From Microvirga sp. (lineage in GTDB: Bacteria > Pseudomonadota > Alphaproteobacteria > Rhizobiales > Beijerinckiaceae): DNA of 59,872 nt. The DNA is taken from NCBI RefSeq assembly GCF_014699075.1, contig NZ_JACXAB010000024.1, forward strand, positions 1 to 59,872. Direction: 5' to 3'. This document shows positions 46,408-53,799 of the stretch, piece after piece. The notes beneath the pieces were generated by a model. It saw only the letters and a program-made list of their open reading frames with translations, was not told where the DNA came from and made no database searches. Both the position numbers and the translations under genes were made by a program. Numbering within the stretch: position 1 is the stretch's first letter; the number at the start of each line of letters is the position of its first letter.

Positions 46408-47077
46408 CGCAGGCCTCCAGTATCCAGGTGCGGGGTTCAGCGCCACGGCAGCGCAGGAGTTCGACCTGCCAGCGTTCCCGTCCGAGACCGGGTGCCGGCA
46501 TGAGCTCAGAAGGGGCAGGCTCGATGCGCCAGCGGGTCACTGCGGCTGTCGGCAGATGGACCAGATCCTTCTCAGCCAATGTCCACCAGCGCCGGATGAC
46601 GAGCGCGGTCACGCCCGTGGCTTCAGCCGCCAGTTGCAGACGGCGCGAGGCGATGAGGCTCATGCGCGTGACTTCACCGACGACGGCTGCCAGTCCCTTC
46701 TCGCGCAGGCCTTCCTCGATCAGCGGCAGGATCTCGCGCTCCCGCTCGGCCTCGGCATAGATGACGCGATCGGGATGCAGGCCGGCGTGCAGGAGGCCAG
46801 GCGCGAACAGGTCGCGACGGCTCAGGCACCAGAGCACGGGCCCCTTGAGACGGGCCGCGATCCCTGCGGTGAAGAGTGTGGTGCTGCCGGCGAACTCGGA
46901 GGCGAGGCCCGCCTCGATAATCTCGTGCAGCGCACCCCGGGCGAGGCCGCCGCCGGGCAGGTGCTCATCGAGAGCGCGAAGACCGAAAGCCAGAGGCTTG
47001 GTCTTGTGTGACCCGCCATTGAGCCGAGCTATCTGGAGCCGCAAATCGGCAAGCCTGTACTGTTGCCCGGGGTTCAT
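46325..47077 (-). CDS. imuA: SOS mutasome protein ImuA (RecA-like)
   Basis: A 250-residue ImuA/SulA-like protein with a RecA-type core. FGLRALDEHLPGGGLARGAL precedes EIIEAGLASEFAGSTTLFTA; a strict Walker A is absent, as usual for ImuA. VLWCLSRRDLFAPGLLHAG and a Trp/Pro-rich C-terminus follow. It acts with ImuB and DnaE2 in mutagenic translesion synthesis. It is the first gene of the cassette and has a perfect LexA box 36 bases upstream. Confidence 0.92.
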   Translation of the reverse strand: MNPGQQYRLADLRLQIARLNGGSHKTKPLAFGLRALDEHLPGGGLARGALHEIIEAGLASEFAGSTTLFTAGIAARLKGPVLWCLSRRDLFAPGLLHAGLHPDRVIYAEAEREREILPLIEEGLREKGLAAVVGEVTRMSLIASRRLQLAAEATGVTALVIRRWWTLAEKDLVHLPTAAVTRWRIEPAPSELMPAPGLGRERWQVELLRCRGAEPRTWILEACDAKGRLALPADLADRSDQAADQRAAAS

Positions 47078-47113
47078 GGAGTCCGTGCCGAAGCCAAATC
47101 TGTTGTTGACGAT

Positions 47114-47128
47114 GTTCCTATTATGTTC
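47114..47128. promoter_or_regulatory. LexA box of the imuA-imuB-dnaE2 operon
   Basis: GTTCCTATTATGTTC matches the alphaproteobacterial LexA operator GTTC-N7-GTTC exactly. It is 36 bases from the imuA start, a usual distance for SOS repression. Confidence 0.93.
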
Positions 47129-47453
47129 TCATTCAAGGGTGAGTCAAATACACGCAGGAGTAGCTGTGAATTGCGAGGAGAAGAGTGTTGCAGAAGGTTC
47201 AGCAAAATGCCTGCTTCGATCATCTTTCTTGTGATCGGAGAAGGTGGCTACGCTGAGCTGGGAAAGGGCATAAATTGAAACGCACTGCCAGGATTCCAGC
47301 CCCGTCTCAAGGAAATTCTTCAATCCGACAACACCTCCGCTGCAATATTGGCAACACGTCTGCGGGACAGCTAGCACTCTATTCATCCGAATTTGTTCTA
47401 AGTTGACACGCGGATGGGGCAGCGGCTGATGTGATGCCGTGTGGGGGTTGTCT
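47129..47453. other. Intergenic stretch before the protease-like gene
   Basis: About 325 bases. TTGACA at about 47403 is a possible -35 box for the plus-strand gene, but no clear -10 partner was found. No frame in it is supported. Confidence 0.35.
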
Positions 47454-49313
47454 ATGCGTATCGTTCCTGTCGCTCTTGCAATCGCAGTTTGTGCGGTTGG
47501 CTCATCGGTTCGAGCCGACTCATTTACGCTGTCCGGGGACACCCGTTGGATTGCTTTAGCGAGCCGGCAGAGCATTGATGAGGCGATTGGTATCGCCCGC
47601 GCCTACCGCTGGCGCTTTCCGACTGTCAGAGTCATGCAGGCGACGAACGGATGGTACGCGATTGTCGCCGGTCCCGAGCGGATCCCGAACCCACGGGCTT
47701 ACAAGGAATCCTTGGTCCGCACCGGCGAAATTCCGAGCGATACGGTCATTACCAAGGGCCAGGGATACGTTGCCGAGATCTGGCGGCCCTCGATGTTCAA
47801 GCCTCTGATACAGGCAAAGTACGACGGCTCGAAACAGGTCAATCTGCGCTCCGGCGAACTGGTTCTCACCGTCTCGAGCCTTGCAAGCGGGAAGGAGAGC
47901 GGGCACTTTCCCGTTTTGTCCGGGTCTGCAAACGGCCGTCTGGCCTTCACGGCGCGCCTTGAGGAAAGCTCGAACGAGGTGCCAAACGCCGAGGTTGCCG
48001 TCGTACGCCTCGACCCCACCAGCTCAGAGCCGCAGGTGGTCTTTTCGTCCTTCTGGGGTGGCGCGCATTGCTGCACTGTGACCAAGATCGTCACGAAGGT
48101 CGGAACAGAGTGGCGCGTCGTCCCAGGCAAGACCATCGACGGGGACGGCGGCTACACCTTCGATGACATTGACGGGGATGGCGCCGCAGAGCTCCTGAGC
48201 GTCGACCAGACCTTCTTCTACACCTTCGCGCCGTATGCAGGATCCTGGGCACCCGAGAGCATTTCGAAGCTCTCCGGTGACCGTATCGTCGATGTGACAG
48301 CGCATCCAAGCTTCCGCACCTACATGCGCCAGGAACTCTACCGGATCGAGTATCTCGCCGGCCGGGAGCCGTACCTGTGGCGCTCGAACGGATTCCTCGC
48401 CGCTTGGGTGGCGACAAAAGCCATCGTGGGCGAGTTCGACGATGCCTGGAACCGGATGCAGCCCCTGTACGACCGGGGCACCGACTGGCCCCTGACAGAA
48501 TGCACCGTGGCGAAGGTGGGCGGGTCCTGTCCGACCGGGAAGGAGCGCGCCATCACGTTCCCGGTGGCCTTGCGCAAGCACCTCGAGGAGGAGGGATATA
48601 TCCCGAGGAGAGCCCCAGCCCATCAGCCGGAAAGTGTCGCGGTCGCGCGGCCCACGCCTGTCGCGCCGAGCCCGATTCCCAAGGAGGAGAAGCGTGCGTC
48701 CTCGGGGACAGGCTTCTTCGTCACCCGGGAGGGACATGTCGTCACGAACAACTACGTGATCGAGAACTGCTCTTCTGTCCAGATCAAGCCCTCCAACGGT
48801 TCGCCGCTTCCGGCAAGGATCCTGGCCCGGGACACGACCAACGACCTAGCATTGCTGAAGACAGACCAACCGACGGACAAGTTCGCAACTGTCCATTCAG
48901 GCGTTCGTCTTGGAGAAGCAGTCGCGGCCTTTGGCTTCCCGCTCAACAGCGTCTTGGCGAGCTCCGGCAACTTCACCATCGGCAACGTGACCGCACTGGC
49001 TGGAATCGGAGACGATAGCCGCTTTCTCCAGATCTCAACTCCGGTTCAGCCGGGGAATAGCGGTGGGCCCTTGCTGGACGAGAACGGCAATGTTGTCGGT
49101 GTGGTAACATCCAAGCTCAACGCCCTCAAGACAGTGGTTGCCATTGGAGACGTCCCTCAGAATGTGAACTTCGCGATCAAGGCAGGGGCGCTGGCCACGT
49201 TCCTGGAGAGCACCCGGGTCGAGGTTCCGGCTGCCTCTAGTGCGTCACACCTCTCGCCACCCGATCTGGCTGACGTAGCCAGCAGCATCAGCGTGTTCGT
49301 CAGATGTGAGTGA
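47454..49313 (+). CDS. Secreted trypsin-like (S1C) protein with catalytic His replaced by Tyr
   Basis: A 619-residue exported protein. The ATG at 47454 has GTGGGGG upstream and gives a signal peptide (residues 1-22, SSVRA-DS); a GTG at 47439 is less likely. Residues about 30-110 look SPOR-like. The middle (about 120-400) has GGYTFDDIDGDGAAELLSVD, like FG-GAP repeats. Residues about 415-590 form a DegP-type protease domain: GTGFFVTREGHVVTNNYVIE, DTTNDLALLKTD, and VQPGNSGGPLLDENGNVVGV. Asp464 and Ser536 are kept, but the His is Tyr434. This would abolish standard catalysis, so it may be a pseudoprotease that binds envelope proteins. No PDZ domain is seen. Confidence 0.85.
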   Translation: MRIVPVALAIAVCAVGSSVRADSFTLSGDTRWIALASRQSIDEAIGIARAYRWRFPTVRVMQATNGWYAIVAGPERIPNPRAYKESLVRTGEIPSDTVITKGQGYVAEIWRPSMFKPLIQAKYDGSKQVNLRSGELVLTVSSLASGKESGHFPVLSGSANGRLAFTARLEESSNEVPNAEVAVVRLDPTSSEPQVVFSSFWGGAHCCTVTKIVTKVGTEWRVVPGKTIDGDGGYTFDDIDGDGAAELLSVDQTFFYTFAPYAGSWAPESISKLSGDRIVDVTAHPSFRTYMRQELYRIEYLAGREPYLWRSNGFLAAWVATKAIVGEFDDAWNRMQPLYDRGTDWPLTECTVAKVGGSCPTGKERAITFPVALRKHLEEEGYIPRRAPAHQPESVAVARPTPVAPSPIPKEEKRASSGTGFFVTREGHVVTNNYVIENCSSVQIKPSNGSPLPARILARDTTNDLALLKTDQPTDKFATVHSGVRLGEAVAAFGFPLNSVLASSGNFTIGNVTALAGIGDDSRFLQISTPVQPGNSGGPLLDENGNVVGVVTSKLNALKTVVAIGDVPQNVNFAIKAGALATFLESTRVEVPAASSASHLSPPDLADVASSISVFVRCE

Positions 49314-49640
49314 GAGGCTGGTTTATCAATCCGGCATGCGGTAGCAAACCCCACTAGACTCGAGCGAGTCTATCCCGTAGATGCCAGCTCGCCGTCTGGA
49401 GCTGAGCAAGGTGGGGACCGAGCAGGTCGTTGTCAAAATCGACGCTATCAAGAACCAAGTCCCGGCCATCAATCAGGTGATCGCGATCTACGACCCAGTG
49501 CATATGGCCTCATCATGTCCCAGGGTCTGGACACAACCATCCGAACGGCGAGGTTCCGTTTCCGACCCATAGAGAAAGTTGAACTTTAACCGCGAGCAAT
49601 AACCCTGGGTCTTTTCGAGCGTATGGCATAGGCTCGCCAC
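49314..49640. other. Intergenic stretch without a supported gene
   Basis: About 327 bases. A 63-residue plus-strand frame at 49381 lacks a site and a family match. No hairpin with a T run was seen. Confidence 0.35.
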
Positions 49641-50198
49641 ATGGGACTATTGACCTTCAGCATAAACATCACCCTGGACGGCTGCGTCGACCACCAGGAA
49701 GGAATAGCTGACGACGAGACGCACGCGTTCTTTACTCGCCTCTTGGACGAGGGCGGGGCGATGCTGTGGGGCCGCATCACCTACGAGATGATGGAGAGCT
49801 ACTGGCCGGCGGTCGCTCGCGGCGACGTGGAGGCGCCCCCGGCGATATGCGAGTGGGCGGTCAAGCTGGAGGCCAAGCCGAAATACGTGGTGTCGTCGAC
49901 GCGAAAGGACTTCCCGTGGACCAACAGTCACCACATCGCCGACGAGCTTCGAACAGGCGTGCAGAGGCTCAAGGACGCAACGCCGGCGGGCGTGCTCCTC
50001 GGTAGCGGCAAACTCGCGACCGAACTGGACCGCTTGGATCTGATCGACGAGTACAAGCTCCTCGTCCATCCAAGGATCGCTGGCCATGGTCCGACCCTGT
50101 ATCAGGGCGGGCTGCCCAGCACGCGACGGCTTGAGCTGGTCTCGGCAAAGCCCCTCCGGAATGGCGCGCTCGCCATGCACTACCGGCGCGAACACTGA
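49641..50198 (+). CDS. Dihydrofolate reductase-fold protein (RibD C-terminal type)
   Basis: A 185-residue DHFR/RibD-C domain protein. MGLLTFSINITLDGCVDHQE, GGAMLWGRITYEMMESYWP, KYVVSSTRKDFPW and the late LLGSGKLATELDRLDLIDEY, LLVHPRIAGHGPTLY are the family blocks. These proteins bind NADPH and reduce small substrates; they are not normally DHFRs and their substrates are mostly unknown. It is a single-gene unit. Confidence 0.92.
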   Translation: MGLLTFSINITLDGCVDHQEGIADDETHAFFTRLLDEGGAMLWGRITYEMMESYWPAVARGDVEAPPAICEWAVKLEAKPKYVVSSTRKDFPWTNSHHIADELRTGVQRLKDATPAGVLLGSGKLATELDRLDLIDEYKLLVHPRIAGHGPTLYQGGLPSTRRLELVSAKPLRNGALAMHYRREH

Positions 50199-50562
50199 CT
50201 TTGAGCAACCTCTCGGACAACTTGTGGACCTGCGCGTCGCGGGAGCGCCGCCAATTAGCCTTCCCCAAAATTCTCGCCGCAAGCCATTGATGGATATAGC
50301 ACGCGCCACTCTCGATGCTCGGACGGTCTCAGAATTGCACACCTGCGACGTAAGAGCTTAGTCTGCTTCGGCACCTGACAGCCGACGTTCGCTGGGCGAC
50401 CGGAAGGTGAAAGATTGACCCTAAGCAGACTTTCCTCATCCCGTCGTGGTACACGCGGCAGCACTCGCACTTATCAGCGTCCTTGTCGGCTGGTGAGGAA
50501 GCCGCACCCGCGGCGGCACGTCAGGTGATTGAACGGCTCAATCGAAGAAAGCCGTACGGCGT
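50199..50562. other. Intergenic stretch upstream of the AraC relic
   Basis: About 360 bases with no intact gene. The last 80 bases include, in another frame, AARQVIERLNRRKPYGVYV, which runs up to the AraC fragment and may be part of the same decayed gene after a frameshift. Confidence 0.35.
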
Positions 50563-50670
50563 CTACGTGAGAGCGCCTTCTGCAACGTGTTCAAGCGGGC
50601 GGTCGGCGGCTCTCCCAAACGGTACCGTTTCGCTCGCACGGCGGACGGCAACGAAGATCGCATTGCCTGA
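50563..50670 (+). pseudogene. Decayed C-terminal fragment of an AraC-family regulator
   Basis: In the frame read from 50569, the sequence encodes ESAFCNVFKRAVGGSPKRYR followed by FARTADGNEDRIA and a TGA at 50668. This is the second helix-turn-helix and terminal helix of AraC proteins (ESAFs.aFKR..G.SP..YR). The upstream part is in another frame and no start or N-terminal domain is left. It lies 330 bases upstream of an intact AraC gene that is not a close copy. Confidence 0.7.
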
Positions 50671-51001
50671 GATGCGGCAGACTGGGGATGTCGTCGGCAG
50701 AGCCGTCCGACAGTCGCTGAGATCCCGGGCGCCAACCCTCGAGGAACCCGGGCGAGTATCACATTGCAGCGGGCTGTCGTCTTGCACGGGGTCAACAGGG
50801 CGTAGCCTGCACCGGTCACCGTCATGCCGGACTGGCAAGCCGTCACGCTCCGCCACGCTTCGACATGGGCCTACCTGCCGTCCCTAAGGAGAGGCTCGGC
50901 AGCTAGGCCGCCTATCTCCGAAGTGGTATGTTCTCATGATCGCGGGGTTTGTCTAGCTTGTACCCGCTTAACTCCTTCGCGTTGAACGTGAGAAGTTCAC
51001 C
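50671..51001. other. Intergenic stretch before the AraC gene
   Basis: About 330 bases. Frames in it are short and have no site. The AraC gene promoter should lie near 50930-50990. Confidence 0.35.
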
Positions 51002-51889
51002 ATGGGGCAGACTCGGTTCGCGGACACGACGCTTCATATCAGTCGCTTGCAGCGTGTCGTGTCTCCCCCCGTCATCCCGGAAGTGTTTCTCGGCGATACG
51101 CGCCTCGTTGGGCGATGGCGGAACGAACCCTTCGAATATGATCTGCCACCCCTAAAGCATCACGTGCTCTCCGCGAAGTATGCCGGTGAGGGCCTTTCGT
51201 CCCTGAAGATCGGCCGCCGGACGATCTCCGCGCTCTCGATGGCGGGAACGATCACGCTCGCGCCGAGAGGCCATTCTGGGATCTGGCGGGCAGAGGGGGT
51301 GGTCGAGGTCTCGAACATCTTCCTGGGGCACGAGCGCCTCCTGGCGTGCGCGGATCAGGTTGGGAACGGGCGGGCGCCGGAGTTGCTCGACCGGGTCAAC
51401 TTCAGCGACCCCAGGATGGTCACCATCATGACCTGGATCGACGAGGAGGTCAGGTCGGGAGGCGTCATATCGAACCTGTACATCGAGCACCTCCTAGACC
51501 TGGTGTGCCTCCAACTCATCAAGGATCACTCGGAAACCGCGATGCCGATCGTTTCCGGACCGCGCGGCCTGGCATCCTGGCAGGTCAAACGGGTCACAGA
51601 TTACATGCGCGACAATCTCGCCGAGAACATCAAGCTCCAGGAACTGGCGGATATCGTCAACCTGAGCCGCTTTCACTTCTGCACGGCCTTTCGTATTGCC
51701 ACAGGGCATACACCCCACGGATGGATGACCCGCCAGCGGATCGCTTATGCCAAACGGCTCCTGCGGGATCCGGCAATGCACATCACCGATATTGCTCTCA
51801 TCGTTGGCTACGGAACACCGTCCTCGTTCTCGGCGAACTTCCGGAAAGTGGCCGGCCTGACCCCGAGTGAGTTCCGGCGCCGGCTCTGA
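51002..51889 (+). CDS. AraC-family regulator, likely controlling the aldehyde oxidoreductase genes
   Basis: A 295-residue AraC regulator. Residues about 1-190 form the sensor part (LPPLKHHVLSAKYAGEG, ITLAPRGHSGIWRAEGVVEV). Residues about 200-295 hold two helix-turn-helix units: NIKLQELADIVNLSRFHFCT, AFRIATGHTPHGWMTRQRIA, then ITDIALIVGYGTPSSFSANF and RKVAGLTPSEFRRRL. It is 282 bases upstream of the paoABC-like genes on the same strand, so it is a likely regulator of them. Confidence 0.9.
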   Translation: MGQTRFADTTLHISRLQRVVSPPVIPEVFLGDTRLVGRWRNEPFEYDLPPLKHHVLSAKYAGEGLSSLKIGRRTISALSMAGTITLAPRGHSGIWRAEGVVEVSNIFLGHERLLACADQVGNGRAPELLDRVNFSDPRMVTIMTWIDEEVRSGGVISNLYIEHLLDLVCLQLIKDHSETAMPIVSGPRGLASWQVKRVTDYMRDNLAENIKLQELADIVNLSRFHFCTAFRIATGHTPHGWMTRQRIAYAKRLLRDPAMHITDIALIVGYGTPSSFSANFRKVAGLTPSEFRRRL

Positions 51890-52171
51890 GAACTCCGCCT
51901 CGGGCGCAACAGCCATCTCACTCCCACGATCCCGAGCCTCTTCCGAAGCCGCTTCCCAAAGGTCGAGGTCCCGGCTCACATCTTTGTTACCCATTCACCG
52001 CAATATTCGGACAGTCGTCGCAACATCGCGACGGCCCGACCGGCACCGAACGATCATTCTCCCGCTCGCGGGCAACGAAAGGACCCCGCAAGCCGAACAA
52101 GACCTGTCGCGTAGTTCCTCACGTTTCAATGCGTTCTTCCGGGTAAGGCCGGCACACCGATCAGGAGCCGC
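51890..52171. other. Intergenic stretch, promoter region of the aldehyde oxidoreductase operon
   Basis: About 282 bases. CAGGAGCCGC just before 52172 is the ribosome binding site. No palindrome long enough to name as an AraC site was seen. Confidence 0.4.
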
Positions 52172-52819
52172 ATGACCATGTCTGACCATGATAGAATCCC
52201 CTTGCGCCAGGCACGACCCATGGCAGAAAAAGGCGCAGCCGGAAGTAGGCTGTCCCGCCGCTCGGTCCTACAAATGGCCGGAGGAGCGGCTTCCCTTGCC
52301 GCAGCTTCCGTAGCGACCACGCAAACCGCCTCCTCGGACGGCCCGCCAGCCACGTCCACGACGCGTGTCCGGCTGGTCGTCAACGGCAGCGCACGGGAAC
52401 TCGAGCTCGATCTTCGGCAATCGCTCCTCGACGTCCTTCGGGAGAGGCTCGACCTCACAGGGACCAAGAAGGGCTGCAACCAGGGCGCTTGCGGTGCCTG
52501 CACCGTGCTCGTCAACGGACGGCGCGTAACCTCTTGCCTGACGCTGGCCGTCATGCACGACGGTGCCGAGATCACTACAATCGAGGGCTTGGCAAGGGGC
52601 GATGAGCTCCATCCGCTCCAGGCTGCCTTCATTGAGCACGACGGGTTCCAGTGCGGCTTCTGCACGCCCGGCCAGATCATGTCGGGTGTCGCCTGCATCG
52701 CCGAGGGGCACGCCACTTCGCCCGAGCAGATCCAGTTCTGGATGAGCGGCAACATCTGCCGCTGCGCCGCCTATCCCGGGATCGTCGCGGCTGTTGCCGA
52801 CGCAGCAGGGAGGACCTGA
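52172..52819 (+). CDS. paoA: 2Fe-2S subunit of periplasmic aldehyde oxidoreductase (PaoA-like)
   Basis: A 215-residue iron-sulfur subunit. SRLSRRSVLQMAGGAASLAA is a twin-arginine signal, so the whole complex is exported with this subunit. The plant-type ferredoxin domain is GTKKGCNQGACGACTVLVNG, followed by the Cys-rich second cluster domain DGFQCGFCTPGQIMSG and SGNICRCAAYPGI. It passes electrons from the molybdenum site to FAD. The start has AGGAG four bases upstream. The next gene starts two bases after the stop. Confidence 0.93.
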   Translation: MTMSDHDRIPLRQARPMAEKGAAGSRLSRRSVLQMAGGAASLAAASVATTQTASSDGPPATSTTRVRLVVNGSARELELDLRQSLLDVLRERLDLTGTKKGCNQGACGACTVLVNGRRVTSCLTLAVMHDGAEITTIEGLARGDELHPLQAAFIEHDGFQCGFCTPGQIMSGVACIAEGHATSPEQIQFWMSGNICRCAAYPGIVAAVADAAGRT

Positions 52820-52821
52820 CG

Positions 52822-53799
52822 ATGCTTCCTTTCAGCTTCGAGAAGGTGCGGACCGAGCAAGACGCGATCCGCGCGGCCGCGGCGGGCGCCCGCTACATCG
52901 CAGGCGGCACCACACTCATCGATCTCATGCGTGACGAGGTCGAGCGTCCTGAGCGTCTGGTCGACATCAATGCCCTGCCGATGGCCGACATCCGCGCCGA
53001 TGGATCCGATCTCGTGATCGGCGCACTCGCCCGGATGAGCGATGTCGCGGCCCATCCGGAGACGAAGCGCCTTCAGCCCCTAATCGCCGAGTCCCTGATT
53101 GAAGGAGCCTCGCCGCAGCTTCGCAACATGGCCTCGATGGGGGGCAACCTGTTGCAGCGCGTGCGCTGTCCGTACTTTCGGATGCTGGACGCGGCCTGCA
53201 ACAAGCGCGATCCCGGCTCGGGCTGTTCGGCGATCGAAGGCCTCAATGCCGGGCACGCCATACTCGGGACCAGCGACCATTGCGTCGCTACACATCCGTC
53301 GGATGTGGCCGTTGCCCTGGTCGCGCTCGGTGCCACGATGCGGGTGCGAGGTCCCCAGGGCGAGCGCACCTTCCCAGTCGAGGAGCTCTTCCGGCTCCCT
53401 GGAGACACGCCGCATCTCGAGCACACCCTGCGCCCCGGCGAGCTGATCGTCGAGATTCGGGTGCCGGGCGGACCGTACGCCCGGCAGGCCCGCTATCTCA
53501 AGGTTCGTGACCGTGCCTCCTACGAGTTCGCGCTCGTCTCGGCCGCCGTGGCCCTGGAGACGGAAGGCGACACCATCCGCCAGGCCCGTGTCGCGGTGGG
53601 CGGCGTCGGCACGCGCCCGTGGCGCATGCGTGCGGTGGAGGAGGCGCTCAGGGGCAAGGCCACGGACCGCAATGCCTTCGAGGCTGCGGCTCACCTCGCT
53701 CTGGAGGGAACTCGGCCGCTTTCGCATAACCACTACAAGGTCGAGCTGCTGCCGCGGACCATCGTTCGCGCGCTCGAGATGGCGGGAGGAACAGCATGA
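52822..53799 (+). CDS. paoB: FAD subunit of periplasmic aldehyde oxidoreductase (PaoB-like)
   Basis: A 325-residue FAD-binding subunit of the xanthine dehydrogenase family. The ATG at 52822 gives MLPFSFEKVRTEQDAIRAAA; a longer frame runs through paoA. The FAD loop is ARYIAGGTTLIDLMRDEVER and the second motif SMGGNLLQRVRCPYFRMLDA. Cys in RVRCPYFR, AACNKRDPGSGCSA and NAGHAILGTSDHC match the extra 4Fe-4S cluster of E. coli PaoB. Its stop overlaps the paoC start (ATGA). Confidence 0.93.
   Translation: MLPFSFEKVRTEQDAIRAAAAGARYIAGGTTLIDLMRDEVERPERLVDINALPMADIRADGSDLVIGALARMSDVAAHPETKRLQPLIAESLIEGASPQLRNMASMGGNLLQRVRCPYFRMLDAACNKRDPGSGCSAIEGLNAGHAILGTSDHCVATHPSDVAVALVALGATMRVRGPQGERTFPVEELFRLPGDTPHLEHTLRPGELIVEIRVPGGPYARQARYLKVRDRASYEFALVSAAVALETEGDTIRQARVAVGGVGTRPWRMRAVEEALRGKATDRNAFEAAAHLALEGTRPLSHNHYKVELLPRTIVRALEMAGGTA

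Noticed and set aside
49381..49572. 63-codon frame after the pseudoprotease
   Set aside because: No ribosome binding site and no similarity that I can recognise.
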